A model generated the notes under the pieces. The model had not been told where the DNA came from. It worked only from the letters and a program-made list of their open reading frames with translations, and searched no databases. Of a DNA stretch of 64,000 nucleotides, positions 16,400-28,980 are shown in pieces; positions within the stretch are counted from its first letter, which is position 1; each line of letters starts with the position of its first letter. Source of the DNA: Calonectria ilicicola (lineage: Eukaryota > Ascomycota > Sordariomycetes > Hypocreales > Nectriaceae); contig CP085831.1 in assembly GCA_020809705.1 (NCBI GenBank), positions 3,038,001 through 3,102,000 of the forward strand, in the 5' to 3' direction. Both the position numbers and the translations under genes were made by a program.

Positions 16400-16560
16400 A
16401 GTAAGTACATTACTTAGGCTAAATAGGCATACCAGCCACTTATACAGCCTAAACTAGGTCTGGAAGGCAATCTTGGCCTTATACCCTTTAGCCATTTAGA
16501 CCTTATAAAAGATAGTAACTATATCTAGCTTAATAAACCACTTAGCCTTAGATAGATTTT
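16400..16560 (-). pseudogene. Decayed Gypsy reverse transcriptase core (family B)
   Basis: Reading the minus strand gives a recognisable Ty3/Gypsy reverse transcriptase stretch: AKWFIKLDIVTIFYKV followed, after a stop, by MAKGYKAKIAFQT and then LYKWLVC.FSLSN. This corresponds to the palm-domain region in which the family has the pattern KLD...A(F/Y)...R. In-frame stops sit where Gypsy proteins have Gln or Arg, consistent with C-to-T change. The surrounding polyprotein could not be followed with confidence. It is a relic and not a functional gene. Confidence 0.8.
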
Positions 16561-18737
16561 ATAGTGTTTTTGTAATTAAGGGAAGAGGATATTGGTCCTA
16601 CTATATAATAGTATTAAATATATAGTAATTATAATAAAAGTATAATCCTTCTTTGGGCTTTTTAATAAATAATACTAAGGTGCTAGTAGTTAAGCTATTA
16701 GCTTAAATAAATCCTTTATTTAATAGATATTTAAAAGTCTTTTTAAGAATTAGTAATTCCTTTTTAAATATATTATATAAAGATTTTTAAAAGAGTAATA
16801 ATTTATTTCTAAATTTATTTTATTATAAATTAATTTTATAATTAATATTTAGTTAATATAATAGTAATTTAGCTATTTTTATTATTAAGAATAATTCTTT
16901 AAATTTATTAAATAATATAACTAGAATCTATTTTTTAAATCTTTCTTAACCTTCTATTGAAGAGCTTCTTTAATATCTTTTAAACTAATAAATTATACTA
17001 ATAATACTACTAGACCATATATCCTATGTAAGTAATAATATTTAGCTATAAAGGTTATAGCTATAATATAATAAGCTGCCTATATCTAATAGACCTTTAG
17101 GGTTTTTTCTTCATTAGTAAGTTATAACTTAATTCTAATTACCTTATAGATAATATACTCCTTTACTATATTATAAATAACCTTATTTACCTTTAACTAA
17201 AGCTTATTTAAAAATAAATCCTCTTTTAGATCTTTTATAATATAAGTATATAATCTCTGCTTATAACCTTTTATTTTAAAGGTTAATACTATAACCCTAG
17301 AGATATAAATCCTTTTCTTAGACTTGGTAAAGTTACTAAGCTATTATAGCTTCTTCTTAATATATAAAAAGGCTAATTGGTTGGCTAGATTTTTATTTAT
17401 AAAGGTAAAAGCATTATAGCTTATATTAATAAAAGCTTAAATAGATTAATTATTAACTTTTACTTTAATTAGAGCTAATCTATTAATTATTATAGGCTTT
17501 TATTTTACTTACCTTTAGAAATCTTTCCTAAATAGCTCTAATACCTAACTTTATATTAAAGCTTCTTATTTTCTAAGTCTTCACTTTTATTAATAAATAA
17601 ATCTAATTTTATAAAGTTAGTACTACTAGCTTACTTAGCTTTCTTTATATAAAATTATTAAACTATTAATTAATAAATTAAATAAAAGGCCTTTAAATAA
17701 TTAAAGCTTTTATAATTAAAATAATATTATATATTCTAATTTTAATTATTAGTAGATTATTTACAAGAAATTGGTTTTTTAATAACTATCTTGCCTATTA
17801 TTAATATATTATCTTTATAATCCTTAGTTATTTTAGAGACCTAAGAAATATAATCTTACTTTTAGCTAGTAATAGGTTCCTTTTTCCCTAGTTTCTTAAG
17901 TTTCTCTAGCTTCTAAATTATATCCTATACTTAAGCTAGCTAGCCTATATAATTATATAATAGATCTACTATAATTAAGCTATATTATAATTATAAATTT
18001 AATATACCTTTTAAAAAGATAATCTTAACTTAATTAGTCTACTAGGAGCCTCCTGTATTTACTATAATCTACTTAAACTTAGGTAGAAAGCTTATAAAAG
18101 AGATATTCTTACTTTATTAAAGGGTTTATAAGAATATTACTATATATACTTATAAATTAATATTCTTATATATATAATCTAAGTAATATATAAAATTTAT
18201 AAGATTATAATAATCTTTAGGTCCTTTAGTAATATAAAAGATAGCTACTATTTTTTAAAATTTTATTATTAAATATAAATTAATTAAATATTAAAGCTTT
18301 TAATTTAATATATAAAAATAAATATCTAACTTTAACTTATCTTTTATTTATTATAATTATATTAAATATTTATAATAATTATTTAAAAATTTTAATAGAT
18401 TTAAAAGTAGCTTCTACTTTAAGAAAGATTATTAAAAGATATTAATATTTAGCCTAATTAAATCTAATAACTCCACCTTAATTAAGATCTTTAAGCTCTT
18501 CTTAAAGCATTTTTATAATAATATTAATCTCTCTATTATATTACCTTATTAAACTCTTAATTATATAATCTACTTCTAAATTAAAGCTAAAGTTATACTT
18601 AATCTTTACTATATAAACTATATTAACTATTATTAGATTATTTTATTTAATATTAAGCTATTAAATCTTTAATTTATTATTATATTTATAAATATCTTAA
18701 TTAATAATTTATATTAAAATTAATTAAGCTTTAAATA

Positions 18738-18949
18738 TATAAAAAGCTAATTCTAGATTTATTTAATCTAAAAGGTACTTTATATTAGTTTATTTAAAGC
18801 TAAGAAGGAAGGAGAAGAAGATAATTAGAAGAATGTATTCTTTTGATTATATATACCTTAGTGTGCTTTTATTACCAATATAGTTATGAAGCTTAATCTA
18901 GGTGGATATGGTATAGCTGTAATCCTCTGCCAGGCTTCAGCCTGTGATA
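18738..18949 (-). repeat. 5' LTR of family B element
   Basis: The left part is mutated (TATAAAAAGC for TGTGAAGGGC). The right, outer part is nearly intact and ends CAGCCTGTGATA before the duplicated ATTAA. On the minus strand it starts TATCACAGGCTGAAGCC. Confidence 0.88.
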
Positions 18950-19183
18950 ATTAAATATTAATTATAAGATTTTATTTATTTAAGTTTATATAATTAATTT
19001 ATAATTTATTATTTTATATTAATTATATTAAAATTATTTTTAATAATAATTTTAAAATTTTCCTAATCTTTAAAAATTTCTTAAGTTTCTTTAATTTAAT
19101 TAATATTATTTTTATTTTTTAAATAATCTTTTATAATAGATTTAAATTATATTTTTATATCTTCTTAAAAAAGGATTTTAATA

Positions 19184-19579
19184 TATAATAATCTAATTAA
19201 TTCTTAATTTAATAAATTAATTAGAATAAAAGGTTTATTATTAATAGGATAGTTAAATATATTATAATAAATAAAATAATAAAAATATTATATTAAATAA
19301 TAATTAATTATAATTAAAGTAATTAAATTATATTAAAAGCTAGTTAATATTAATTATAAAAGTAGATTCTAATCTATCTATATACTATTATCTAGTAGAC
19401 ATTTACTATATTAGTTCTATCTAATATGTTAGTAATTGAGGTATTAATTATAGGGTGATTATTAATATTATAAGTGATTGCTTGTGAGCGCTTCCTTATT
19501 GGTTGGTGTAGGGCTTATAGGGTAAGCGAATATCGGTTCTGCTATCTTTGACCGCCTAGGCATGTCATGGGTCATAACA
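19184..19579 (-). repeat. 5' LTR of family A copy 2
   Basis: The inner part is strongly AT-shifted. The outer part, from about 19430, is nearly intact and ends GGTCATAACA directly before the duplicated GATAG. Confidence 0.9.
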
Positions 19580-22500
19580 GATAGTTGTAATAATCTATAT
19601 GGTTTATATCTTGGTTTTTTAGAGTATTAATATAGGCTACATTCCTTACATACCTGTTCAACTTTCTTTTTTATCTTACTAAAGGAAAATATTTATTTGA
19701 TTTATTTAAGGGTTTTATTAATACCTTTATAGCTATATAAGGGATATTTATAAATATCTTTTATTAATTTTATTTAATATTTTTTAATATTTATAAGTAA
19801 TCTATTTTTTTATTTTTTAAAAGTATTAGATTATATTTTTCAATTTTTCTTAGTAGTAGATTACTTTGCTCTACTTATTATATTAGTATTTCTATAATAG
19901 TAGTTTTAATTATATATAGTAATCCTCTTATTTTAATAGTAATAATTATTTTCTTTATTTTTATTATTATTTTATTAATTAAGGTTTATTTTAGATCTTT
20001 ATTGGTATTATAGATTAATAATTATTTTTATATTTTTAGTTTTTTTATATTATAATTAGATTAGTAATTAATTATATTAGTATAGTTATTTTTAATTTCT
20101 TTAATATAAATAATTTAATAATTAAACTTAGAGAGATATTTAATATATTATAATTATCTTTTATTAAATTTCTAAATTATTATAAAATAGGAAATATTTT
20201 TATAATTTATATATATTATAATTTTATAATTATTTTTTAATAAATATTATTAGAATTCTTTAAAGGTATTTATAATAATAAAAAATTCTTTATTATAGAT
20301 AGAATAATTTAGTTTAAGGTTATATAGCTTATATAAGTAGAAGATTATAGGATATAAGTTTCCTTAATTATTATATTATCTAATTTAAGCTTCTAGTATA
20401 AAGTTTAAGATATTGGTTTCTAATTCTATAGATTCATTTAGATTAAATATAATTAAGATAGATTCTTCTAGGATAATATTCCTTATAACTTTAAATAATT
20501 ATTATATTTTAATTCTTTATTAAAAGATAATTCCTTTCTTAATTAATTTAATTATTATAAAGGTAATCTTATTAAATTCTTTAATAAATCTTTAATAATA
20601 ATTTATAAAATTAAGAAAGGCTTATATTTCCTTTATATTTATTAATACTTTTTATTCTTATATTATTATAATTTTCTTTAAGTTTATATAGATTTTATTA
20701 GGGCTAATAATATATCCTAAGAATTCTATTTTTTATATATAGAACTTGCTTTTCTTAGATTTAACTAGGAGTTTGGTATCTTAAAGAGCTTTTAAGATCT
20801 TATAAATATATTCTTTATATTCTTCTTTATTTTTGGAGAAAATGAGAATATTATTTAAATAATAGATAATAAAAATATCTAAATATTTTTATAATATATT
20901 AGTTATTATTTACTAGAATAATATTAGTATATTTATAAGTTTAAAAGGTATAATTAAATATTTAAATAATCTAAATTTAATTTAAAAAGTAATTTTTTAT
21001 TTATATCTTTTTTTAATATAAATAAGATTATATATTCTTTTAAAATCTAATATAATAAAGATATTAGCTTTATAAAGGTAATTTTTTATTTTATTAATTA
21101 ATAATAGTAAAATATAATCTTTAATAATAATATTATTAAGTTATTAATAATTTATAATAAGATATAGCTTTTTATTTTTCTTAAATATAAATATAATAGG
21201 ATAATTAGCTTTAAAGTTTAAAATATAAATATATCTTTTTTTTAATATATCTTAGATATATTTTTTTAAGATATTAAATTTAATTTAATTAAGATTATAA
21301 ATAAAGTAAAATTAGATATTAGATCTATTTTTAAGAATAATTTTATAATCTTACTAACTAAACTTAAATAATCTAATATTTAATTCTTTTATAAAGAGCT
21401 TTTTATAGATTTAGTATTATAAAAATATATTATATAATCTATTTATTTTTATTTTAATTTTTATTTTTTAAAGCTTTTATTAATTTATTAAAATTATATT
21501 TTAAAATAAATAATTATTTATTATTTTTATTTTTTTTAATTATTCTTATATTTATATTTTATTTCTTTAAATAATAAAGATTCTTCTTTATTTATATCTT
21601 TTATTTAATTAAGATTAGAAGTTTAAGATCTTTTAGCTAGGTTTATAGAAATATTATTAGCTATATTATAATTCTTAAGTATTTATACTTAGCTAGTATA
21701 TTAGTAGATATTAAGATTATATTAATATAATTATAGGTACTTTAAAACTAGATTATATTATTTAATATTAATAATATTAAAAATTATTTTTTAATTCTTT
21801 CTTTTAATAAAGATTTTTAAATAATTAATCTTTTTATTTATAATATTATTATTATATTTAAAAAATATTCCTTTTATATTAATAATTTTATATAAATTAA
21901 CTTTTATTATTTATAATAATTAAAGTTTATTAATTATTTAAGAATTAATATAATCTTATTTAATTTTACTATTTACTATAATATTATATTATTTCTCTTT
22001 AATTTTTATCTTTATTTTTAATTATTATTAAAATTATTTTTTTATTATAAAATATAAAGCTTTTTTTAGAAATTTTTTTAATAATTTTATAGATTATTGC
22101 CTTAACTATTTCTACTACTTTTCTATAAAAGACTTTATTTATTTTTTAATTTTATTTAGTACTAGGCTATTACTTTATTTAATATATAGATATTATATTT
22201 AAAGTCTTAGTATTTATTTTATAGTAATTTGCTATAATTAAGGAACTTAGGTTTATTTAGTTCTAATATAGTAAACTAGTAATAGAGGTTTCTTTCTATA
22301 ATTTTATATTAATTAAAGTATCTTTTATAAGTATAATAGATAACTATATCTTCTATCCTAATAAGAAAATATACTACTTTTTATTTTTATTCTATATAAA
22401 TAAAATAATTATAATTATAATAGCTTATTTATAAAATTTTCTTATATTTTTTATATATTATATTTAATTAGAGATTATTCTTTAAGTATTAGATTAATTA

Positions 22501-23954
22501 AGAATTAAGATTTCCTAGTTATTACTTACTTTAGGCTAGTAGGAATACTTTATCTTTATTTTATAAAAGTTTTTTAATTTATTATATTATTTTTTATAAA
22601 TTAATTATCTACCTTTTTTCCTATTTTTATTATAAGTATAAATATTCTATTATATTAAGACTTTATTAGTATAGATATTTAGTATAAATGCAGGGATTTC
22701 TATCTTTTTAGTTTATTTTAATTATTTATATAGTAAATATATTTTTCCCTTTTTCTAAATTAATTATACTTTATAAATAGCTTTATTAATTTTTTATTAT
22801 AAAATAAGCTTAATTTTTTATAATTTATAATTTTCTTTTTATTATTTAATAATAATAATTAATTTATATTTAAAGATAATAATAAGAATAACTTTTCTTA
22901 TAATATTCTTTTTTCCTTTTAATATTAAAATTTATTAAGTTTTTATAATATTAAGTTATTTTTATTCTTTTAATATAAATTTAAATTAATTTCTTATTTT
23001 TAAAAAATAATATTTAAAGAATTTATATTTTTTCTTTTTATAATTAAAGTAAATAATTTTATTTTTATTATAATCTTAAATAGTATTAAGTTCTATTAAT
23101 TTTAAATAAATCTTATATATAATACTTTATTATTTATTTTAGGTTTTTTCTTTATTTAGGATATATGGGGTTTTATTATTTTAAGTGTATTCTTTATATT
23201 AGTTAAATTATTTTTTATTAATTTTAATAATACTTTTAATATATTTTAAGAGTTTTTTTAATTAATTTTCCTTATAGATTTTATTTTTAATTTTATCTTT
23301 TAAGCCTTTATAATAGAGTTCTATTAATATATTATTCTTTTAGGCTATTTATATTATAATTTTTTTAAATTTAATTAAATATTAATTATAAAATTTTATT
23401 TATTTAAATTTATATAATTAATTTATAATTTATTATTTTATATTAATTATATTAAAATTATTTTTAATAATAATTTTAAAATTTTCTTAATTTTTAAAAA
23501 TTTTTTAAATTTCTTTAATTTAATTAATATTATTCTTATTTTCTAAATAATTTTTTATAATAAATTTAAATTATATTTTTATATTTTTTTAAAAAAAGAT
23601 TTTAATATATAGTACTTAGGCTTTAGGAGTTATAAGTTAGATTAAAAAGAAGTAAAAGTATTCCTTTATTTAGATAAGGAAGGGAATTATATAAGTAGCT
23701 TTTTTAAAAAGGTTTTAGAATTAAAGATTTTAAAATTTTATTAATATCTTTATTTTTATTTCTTTTAATTATAATAGTTCTAGTTTCTTTTATTTTAAAT
23801 TTAGCTTATATATTTATAAGTTTTTTTTTAATTTATTATAGCTTTATAATTAATTTAATATTATTAGAAGAAGTAATAATAATAAAATTCTTTTTAAATA
23901 TTATTATTACTTAATTATTAATATAAATAATTAATTAAATAAAAGCTTTTAATA

Positions 23955-24353
23955 TATAATAATCTAATCAATTTCTAACTTAATAAACTAATTAAAATAA
24001 AGGATTTATTATTAATAAAATAATTAAGTATATTATAATAAAATAAAATAATAAAAATATTATATTAGGTAATAATTAATTACAATTAAAATAACCAAGT
24101 TATATTAAAAGCTAATTAATTCTATTCCTTATAATAAGATCTAATCTATCTATATACTACTATATCTAAGGTCCATTATTATAATAGTTAAATAGAGTCA
24201 ATTTAATAATATTTGTTACAATTTTTGGTTATATTAAATGGGGGCCGTTCAACTTTACTTTTATTGGTTGGTTATGTGGGTCTAGGGTAGTTTGGTTTGA
24301 TTGGTTGGGATTCTGCCCATGGTTACCGCCTTTTGGGTGTTCGGGTCATAACA
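23955..24353 (-). repeat. 5' LTR of family A copy 1
   Basis: About 399 bp. The left edge (TATAATAATC) is the mutated form of the family end TGTAACGGTC, and the right edge ends GGTCATAACA. The middle (about 24110-24230) differs from the other family LTRs. The outer 120 bp is GC-normal and hardly mutated. Confidence 0.8.
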
Positions 24354-24872
24354 CCATATCCGCAGATAAGGTCCAAGTTCATTAACCCATCTATATAAAT
24401 TAGAATATCAATATAAGGTAAATTTAACTTCCATTTTTCAAAGATCTCTATATCCTTCTTCTTATCCTTTATTCCTCTTTCTCTCCCTAGTAGGATGCCT
24501 CTCTTAAGCAAAAGTAATCTTATATTAGACTAAGATAAGAGTCTTTAAATTATTAGAAGTCTGGATAGCCTTTAAAATCTCTATTTATCTTTTCCTTTTT
24601 TATAAGTGGCCTTCACTCTTTAAGCTACTAGGTATTCTTTATTTAATCTTTTTATTTTATTTACTATCTTAAGTTTAATTACCTTTAAGGTAGTTTTAGT
24701 TAAGAGAAAGTTACTTTTAAAATATAGGATTAATATAAGTGTAAATATTTATATAAGTAGGATTACCTTTATTATTATTTTTATTATTTAATTTATACTT
24801 TTAATTTTTCCTATAACTTCTATACTTATAAATTAATTTCTATTTTTCCTATTAAAATAAGTTTTACTAAAG
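24354..24872 (-). pseudogene. Tad1-like LINE reverse transcriptase relic, downstream part
   Basis: Minus-strand continuation of the LINE fragment at 32154-32485. The two pieces are separated by the Gypsy insertion 24873-32153 and carry its TAAAG duplication at the junction. Pieces of the post-RT region common in Tad-clade LINEs can be read with many stops, for example LLTKTTLKVIKLKIVNK and KATYKKGKDK. The longest open stretch (24323-24511) runs past the relic into the neighbouring LTR, so it is not a gene. The LINE is cut at 24353 by the family A copy 1 LTR. Confidence 0.6.
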
Positions 24873-25260
24873 TATTATGACCCATGCCACAACAAAGGCG
24901 GTCAGACTCGGCAGAATAAAGATAGACCCACCTACCCGGGACCGTGATCACTACATATGCATAATCACCACCATAATCAGGGCATGATTATTATGATTAT
25001 TATTATAATTACCAAGATAATTATTAAAATACCTAGTGATTATGTATTAAGCTTAGAAGTATATAAATGGATTAAAGCTAATTATAAAAAATGGTTTTAA
25101 TTAGCTTTTAATATAATTTAGTTATTTTAATTATAATTAACTATTATTTAATATAATATTTCTATTACTTTATTTACTATAATATATCTAATTATCTTAT
25201 TAATAATAAATCTTTTATTTTAATTGGTTTATTAAGTTAGGAATTGATTAAATTATTATA
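24873..25260 (+). repeat. 5' LTR of family A copy 4
   Basis: 388 bp, from TATTATGACCCATGCC to AATTATTATA. The outer end is GC-normal; the inner end is mutated. Confidence 0.9.
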
Positions 25261-27968
25261 TATTAAAAGCTTTTATTTAATTAATTATTTATATTAATAA
25301 TTAAATAATAATAATATCTAGAAAGAACCTTACTATTACTATTTCTTCTAATAATACTAAATTAATTATAAAATTATAATAAATTAAAAAAAAACTTATA
25401 AATATATAAACTTAATTTAAAATAAAAGAGATTAAAACTATTATAATTAAAAAAAATAAAAATAAAAATATTAATAAAATTTTAAAATTTCTAATTCTAG
25501 AACCTTTTTTAAAAAAAGCTACTAATATAGTCCTCTTCCTTACTTAAATAAAAAAATACTTTTATTTCTTTTTAATTTAACTTATAACTTTTAAAGCCTA
25601 AGTATTATATATTAAAACCTTTTTTAAAAAAATATAAAAGTATAATTTAAATTTATTATAAAAGATTATTTAAAAAATAAGAATAATATTAATTAAATTA
25701 AAAAAATTTAAAAAATTTTTAAAAATTAAAAATTTTTTAAAATTATTATTAAAAATAATTTTAATATAATTAATATAAAATAATAAATTATAAATTAATT
25801 ATATAAATTTAAATAAATAAAATCTTATAATTAATATTTAATTAAATTTAAAAGAATTATAATATAAATAACCTAGGATAATAATATATTAATAAAACTT
25901 TATTATAAAAGCTTAAAAAGTAAAATTAAGAATAAAATCTATAAAAAAGATTAGCTAAAAAACTCTTAAAGTATATTAAAAATATTATTAAAATTAATAA
26001 AAGATAATTTAACTAATATAAAGAATATACCTAAGGTAATAAAATCTTATATATTCTAAATAAAGAAAAAACCTAAAATAAATAATAAAATATTATATAT
26101 AGGATTTATTTAAAATTAATAGAACTTAGTACTACCTAAGGCTATAATAAAAGTAAGATTACTTACTTTAATTATAAAAAGAAAGAATATAAATCTTTTA
26201 AATATTACTTTTTAAAAATAAGAAATTAATTTAAACTTATACTAAAAGAATAAAAATAATTTAATATTATAAAAAATTAATAAATCTTAATATTAAAAAG
26301 AAAAAAGATATTATAAAAAAAATTATTTTTATTATTATCTTTAAGTATAAATTAATTATTATTATTAAATAATAAAAAAAAATTATAAATTATAAAAAAT
26401 TAAATTTATTTTATAATAAAAAGCTAATAAAGCTATTTATAAAATATAATTAATTTAAAAAAAGGAAAAAGTATATTTATTATATAAATAATTAAAATAA
26501 GCTAAAGAAATAGGAATCTTTATATTTATACTAAATATCTATACTAATAAAGCTCTAATATAATAAAATACTTATATTTATAATAAAAATAGGAAAAGAA
26601 GGTGGATAATTAGCCTATAGAAAATAGTATAATAAATTAAGGAACCCTTATAAAATAAAGATAAGATATTCCTACTAGCCTAAAGCAAGTAATAACTAAA
26701 AAACCTTAATCCTTAGCTAATCTAATATCTAGAGAATAATCCTTAATTAAATATAATATATAAAAAATATAAAAAAATTTTATAAGTAAGTTATTATAAT
26801 TATAATTATTTTATCTATATAGAATAAAAATAAAAAATAATATATTTCCTTATTAGAATAAAAAATATAATTATTTACTATATTTATAGAAAATACTTTA
26901 ATTAATATAAAATTATAAGAAGAAACCTCTACTATCAATTTACTATATTAAAACTAAAAAAGCTCAAGTTCTTTAATTATAATAAGCTACCTTAAAATGA
27001 ATACTAAGACCTTAAGTATAATATCTATATATTAAATAAAGTAATAATTTAGTATTAAGTAAAATTAAAAAATAAGTAAAGCCTTTTATAAAAAAAATAA
27101 TAAAAGTAACTAAAATAATAATCCTTAAAGTTACCAAAAGAACTCCTTAAAAAAGCTTTATATTTTATAATTAAAGAAAAATTTTAATAATAATTAGAAA
27201 TAAAAGTAAAAATTAAAGGAAAGTAATATAATATTATAGTAAATAATAAAATTAAATAAAATTATATTAATCCTTAAATAATTAATTAATTCTAGTTATT
27301 ATAAATAATAAAAGTTAATTTATATAAAATTATTAATATAAAAAAAGTCTCTTTTAATTATAATAATAATATTATAAATAAAAAAATTAATTATTTAAAA
27401 ATCTTTATTAAAGAAAAAAACTAAAAAATAATCTTTAATATTATTAATATTAAATAATATAATCTAATTTTAAGGTATTTATAATTATATTAATATAATT
27501 TTAATATCTATTAATATATTAGCTAAATATAAATATTTAAAAAGTATAATATAATTAATAATATTTTTATAAAATATAATAAAAAATCTTAAACTTTTAA
27601 TTTTAATTAAATAAAAAATATAAATAAAGAAAAATCTTTATTATTTAAAGAAATAAAATATAAATATAAAAATAATTAAAAAAGGTAATAATAGTAGATT
27701 ATTATATACCTTAGAATATAATTCTAATAAATTAATAAAAGCCTTAAAGAAATAAAGATTAAAGTAGAAATAAATAGATTATATAATATATTTTTATAGT
27801 ACTAAATCTATAAAAAGCTCTTTATAGAAGAACTAGATACTAGATTATCTAAGTTTAGTTAGTAGGATTATAAAATTGTTTTTAAAGATAGATCTAATAT
27901 TTAGTTTTATTTTATTTATAATCTTAATTAAATTAAATTTAATATTTTAAAAAAATATATTTAAAATA

Positions 27969-28393
27969 ACGTACATGATAGGCGAGCGACGCAAACAAGC
28001 GAGCGACGCATTTTAATTTTCAGCTTAAATTAAGATTTTTAAAGTTTTCTTAAAAATCCAAACCAAGCCTAAAATAGCTATATTTCTATTAATTAGCTAG
28101 CTAAAAATCAATAAATATATAGAAATTTTCTATATTTTCCTAGATTTTTATATAGCTAGAAGTTAAGTATTTATAAATTCGCACTGTATAAATTGCTATT
28201 TAAATATATAGAAAAATATTTAAAAATCTAAAAAAGGGATTATTTATTTAATTTTCTTTTAAATAGCTTATTTTAATTTTTTTAGGCTATAGCTACTTAA
28301 ATTGTTAATTTTAGAAAATCCAAAATTGGTATTTTTCGGTGTACAGTATACTGCGTCGCTCGCTTGTCTGCGTCGCTCGCTTATCATGTACGT
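27969..28393. mobile_element. 425-bp MITE with ACGTACATGATA terminal inverted repeats
   Basis: The ends are inverted repeats of about 43 bp (ACGTACATGATAGGCGAGCG on the left; the complement of the right end reads ACGTACATGATAAGCGAGCG), flanked by the dinucleotide TA on both sides (27967-27968, 28394-28395). Removing the element and one TA restores the family A Gypsy sequence seen in the other copies. Each TIR contains a tandem pair of GCGAGCGACGCA units. It has no coding capacity. The first 20 bases of the TIR are shared with the Fot1/pogo element at 50547-52404, so it is probably a non-autonomous relative. Its interior is AT-rich. Confidence 0.9.
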
Positions 28394-28799
28394 TATATTT
28401 AAAAAAATATATTTATATTTTAAATTTTAAAGTTAATTATTTTATTATATTTATATTTAAGAAAAATAAAAAGTTATATCTTATTATAGATTATTAATAA
28501 CTTAATAATATTATTATTAAAAATTATATTTTATTATTATTAATTAATAAAATAAAGAATTATCTTTATAAAACTAATATCTTTATTATATTAAATCTTA
28601 AAAGAATATATAATCTTATTTATATTAAAGAAGAATATAAATAAAAAACCACTTTTTAAATTAAATTTAAATTATTTAAATACTTAATTATATTTTTTAA
28701 ACTTATAAATATATTAATATTATTTTAATAAATAATAATTAATATATTATAAAAATACTTAAATATCTTTATTATTTATTATTTAAATAATATTCTTAT

Positions 28800-28980
28800 T
28801 TTCTTTAAAAATAAAAAAGAATATAAAGAATATATTTATAAAATCTTAAAAGCCCTTTAAAATACCAAACTCTTAATTAAATTAAAAAAAGTAAATTCTA
28901 TACCTAAGAAGTAGAATTTCTAGAATATATTATTAATCCTAATAAAATTTATATAAATCTAAAAAAAGTTATTATAATAA
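28800..28980 (+). pseudogene. Decayed Gypsy reverse transcriptase segment (family A copy 4)
   Basis: The plus-strand frame shows the lysine-rich remains of a Ty3/Gypsy RT segment: a YKEYIYKILKAL stretch, a LIKLKKV stretch, then a broken VEFL.YII.P motif. Stops replace expected Gln codons (CAR to TAR). The same segment is readable on the minus strand in copies 2 and 3 (about 3950-4140 and 10680-10860). Confidence 0.75.

Larger units (their letters stand above)
6677..18949 (-). mobile_element. Gypsy LTR retrotransposon, family B (complete but interrupted)
   Basis: A different family from the surrounding elements, with short LTRs of about 210 bp at 6677-6885 and 18738-18949. Both sides carry the target duplication ATTAA (6672-6676 and 18950-18954). 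Next to the left LTR is a purine-rich tract on the minus strand (complement of 6886-6902, AGAGAGGGGG), as expected for a polypurine tract beside a 3' LTR. Its own length is about 5.4 kb; element 7453-14358 is inserted in it. It is less mutated than family A, and a reverse transcriptase core can still be read near 16400-16560. Confidence 0.92.
755..19579 (-). mobile_element. Gypsy LTR retrotransposon, family A copy 2 (complete but interrupted)
   Basis: LTRs at 755-1150 and 19184-19579 (396 bp each) are flanked by the same 5-bp target duplication, GATAG at 750-754 and 19580-19584, so they bound one insertion. Its own length is about 6.5 kb; positions 6677-18949 plus one TSD copy are a later insertion. 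It sits inside another copy of its own family. Reverse-strand reading near 3950-4140 gives a decayed Gypsy reverse transcriptase/RNase H stretch (pattern VEFL.YIISP, with stops), which fixes the minus orientation. RIP-type change is heavy except at the outer ends of the LTRs. Confidence 0.92.
1..24353 (-). mobile_element. Gypsy LTR retrotransposon, family A copy 1, truncated by window start and interrupted
   Basis: This is the outermost member of the left nest. Its own sequence is 1-749 and 19580-24353; the rest is a later insertion, element 755-19579. Positions 1-749 are a diverged copy of about 2134-2890 and about 8835-9590 inside the two other family A copies, and the sequence from 19585 resumes exactly where those copies continue. 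It ends in an LTR at 23955-24353. The other LTR lies before the window. The strand is minus because the LTR reads TGTTATGACCC inward from its right end, a start common in fungal Gypsy LTRs. Coding potential is destroyed by C-to-T and G-to-A change. Confidence 0.85.

Noticed and set aside
24323..24511. 62-codon minus-strand ORF
   Set aside because: It runs from the LINE relic into an LTR, so it is a by-product of the junction.
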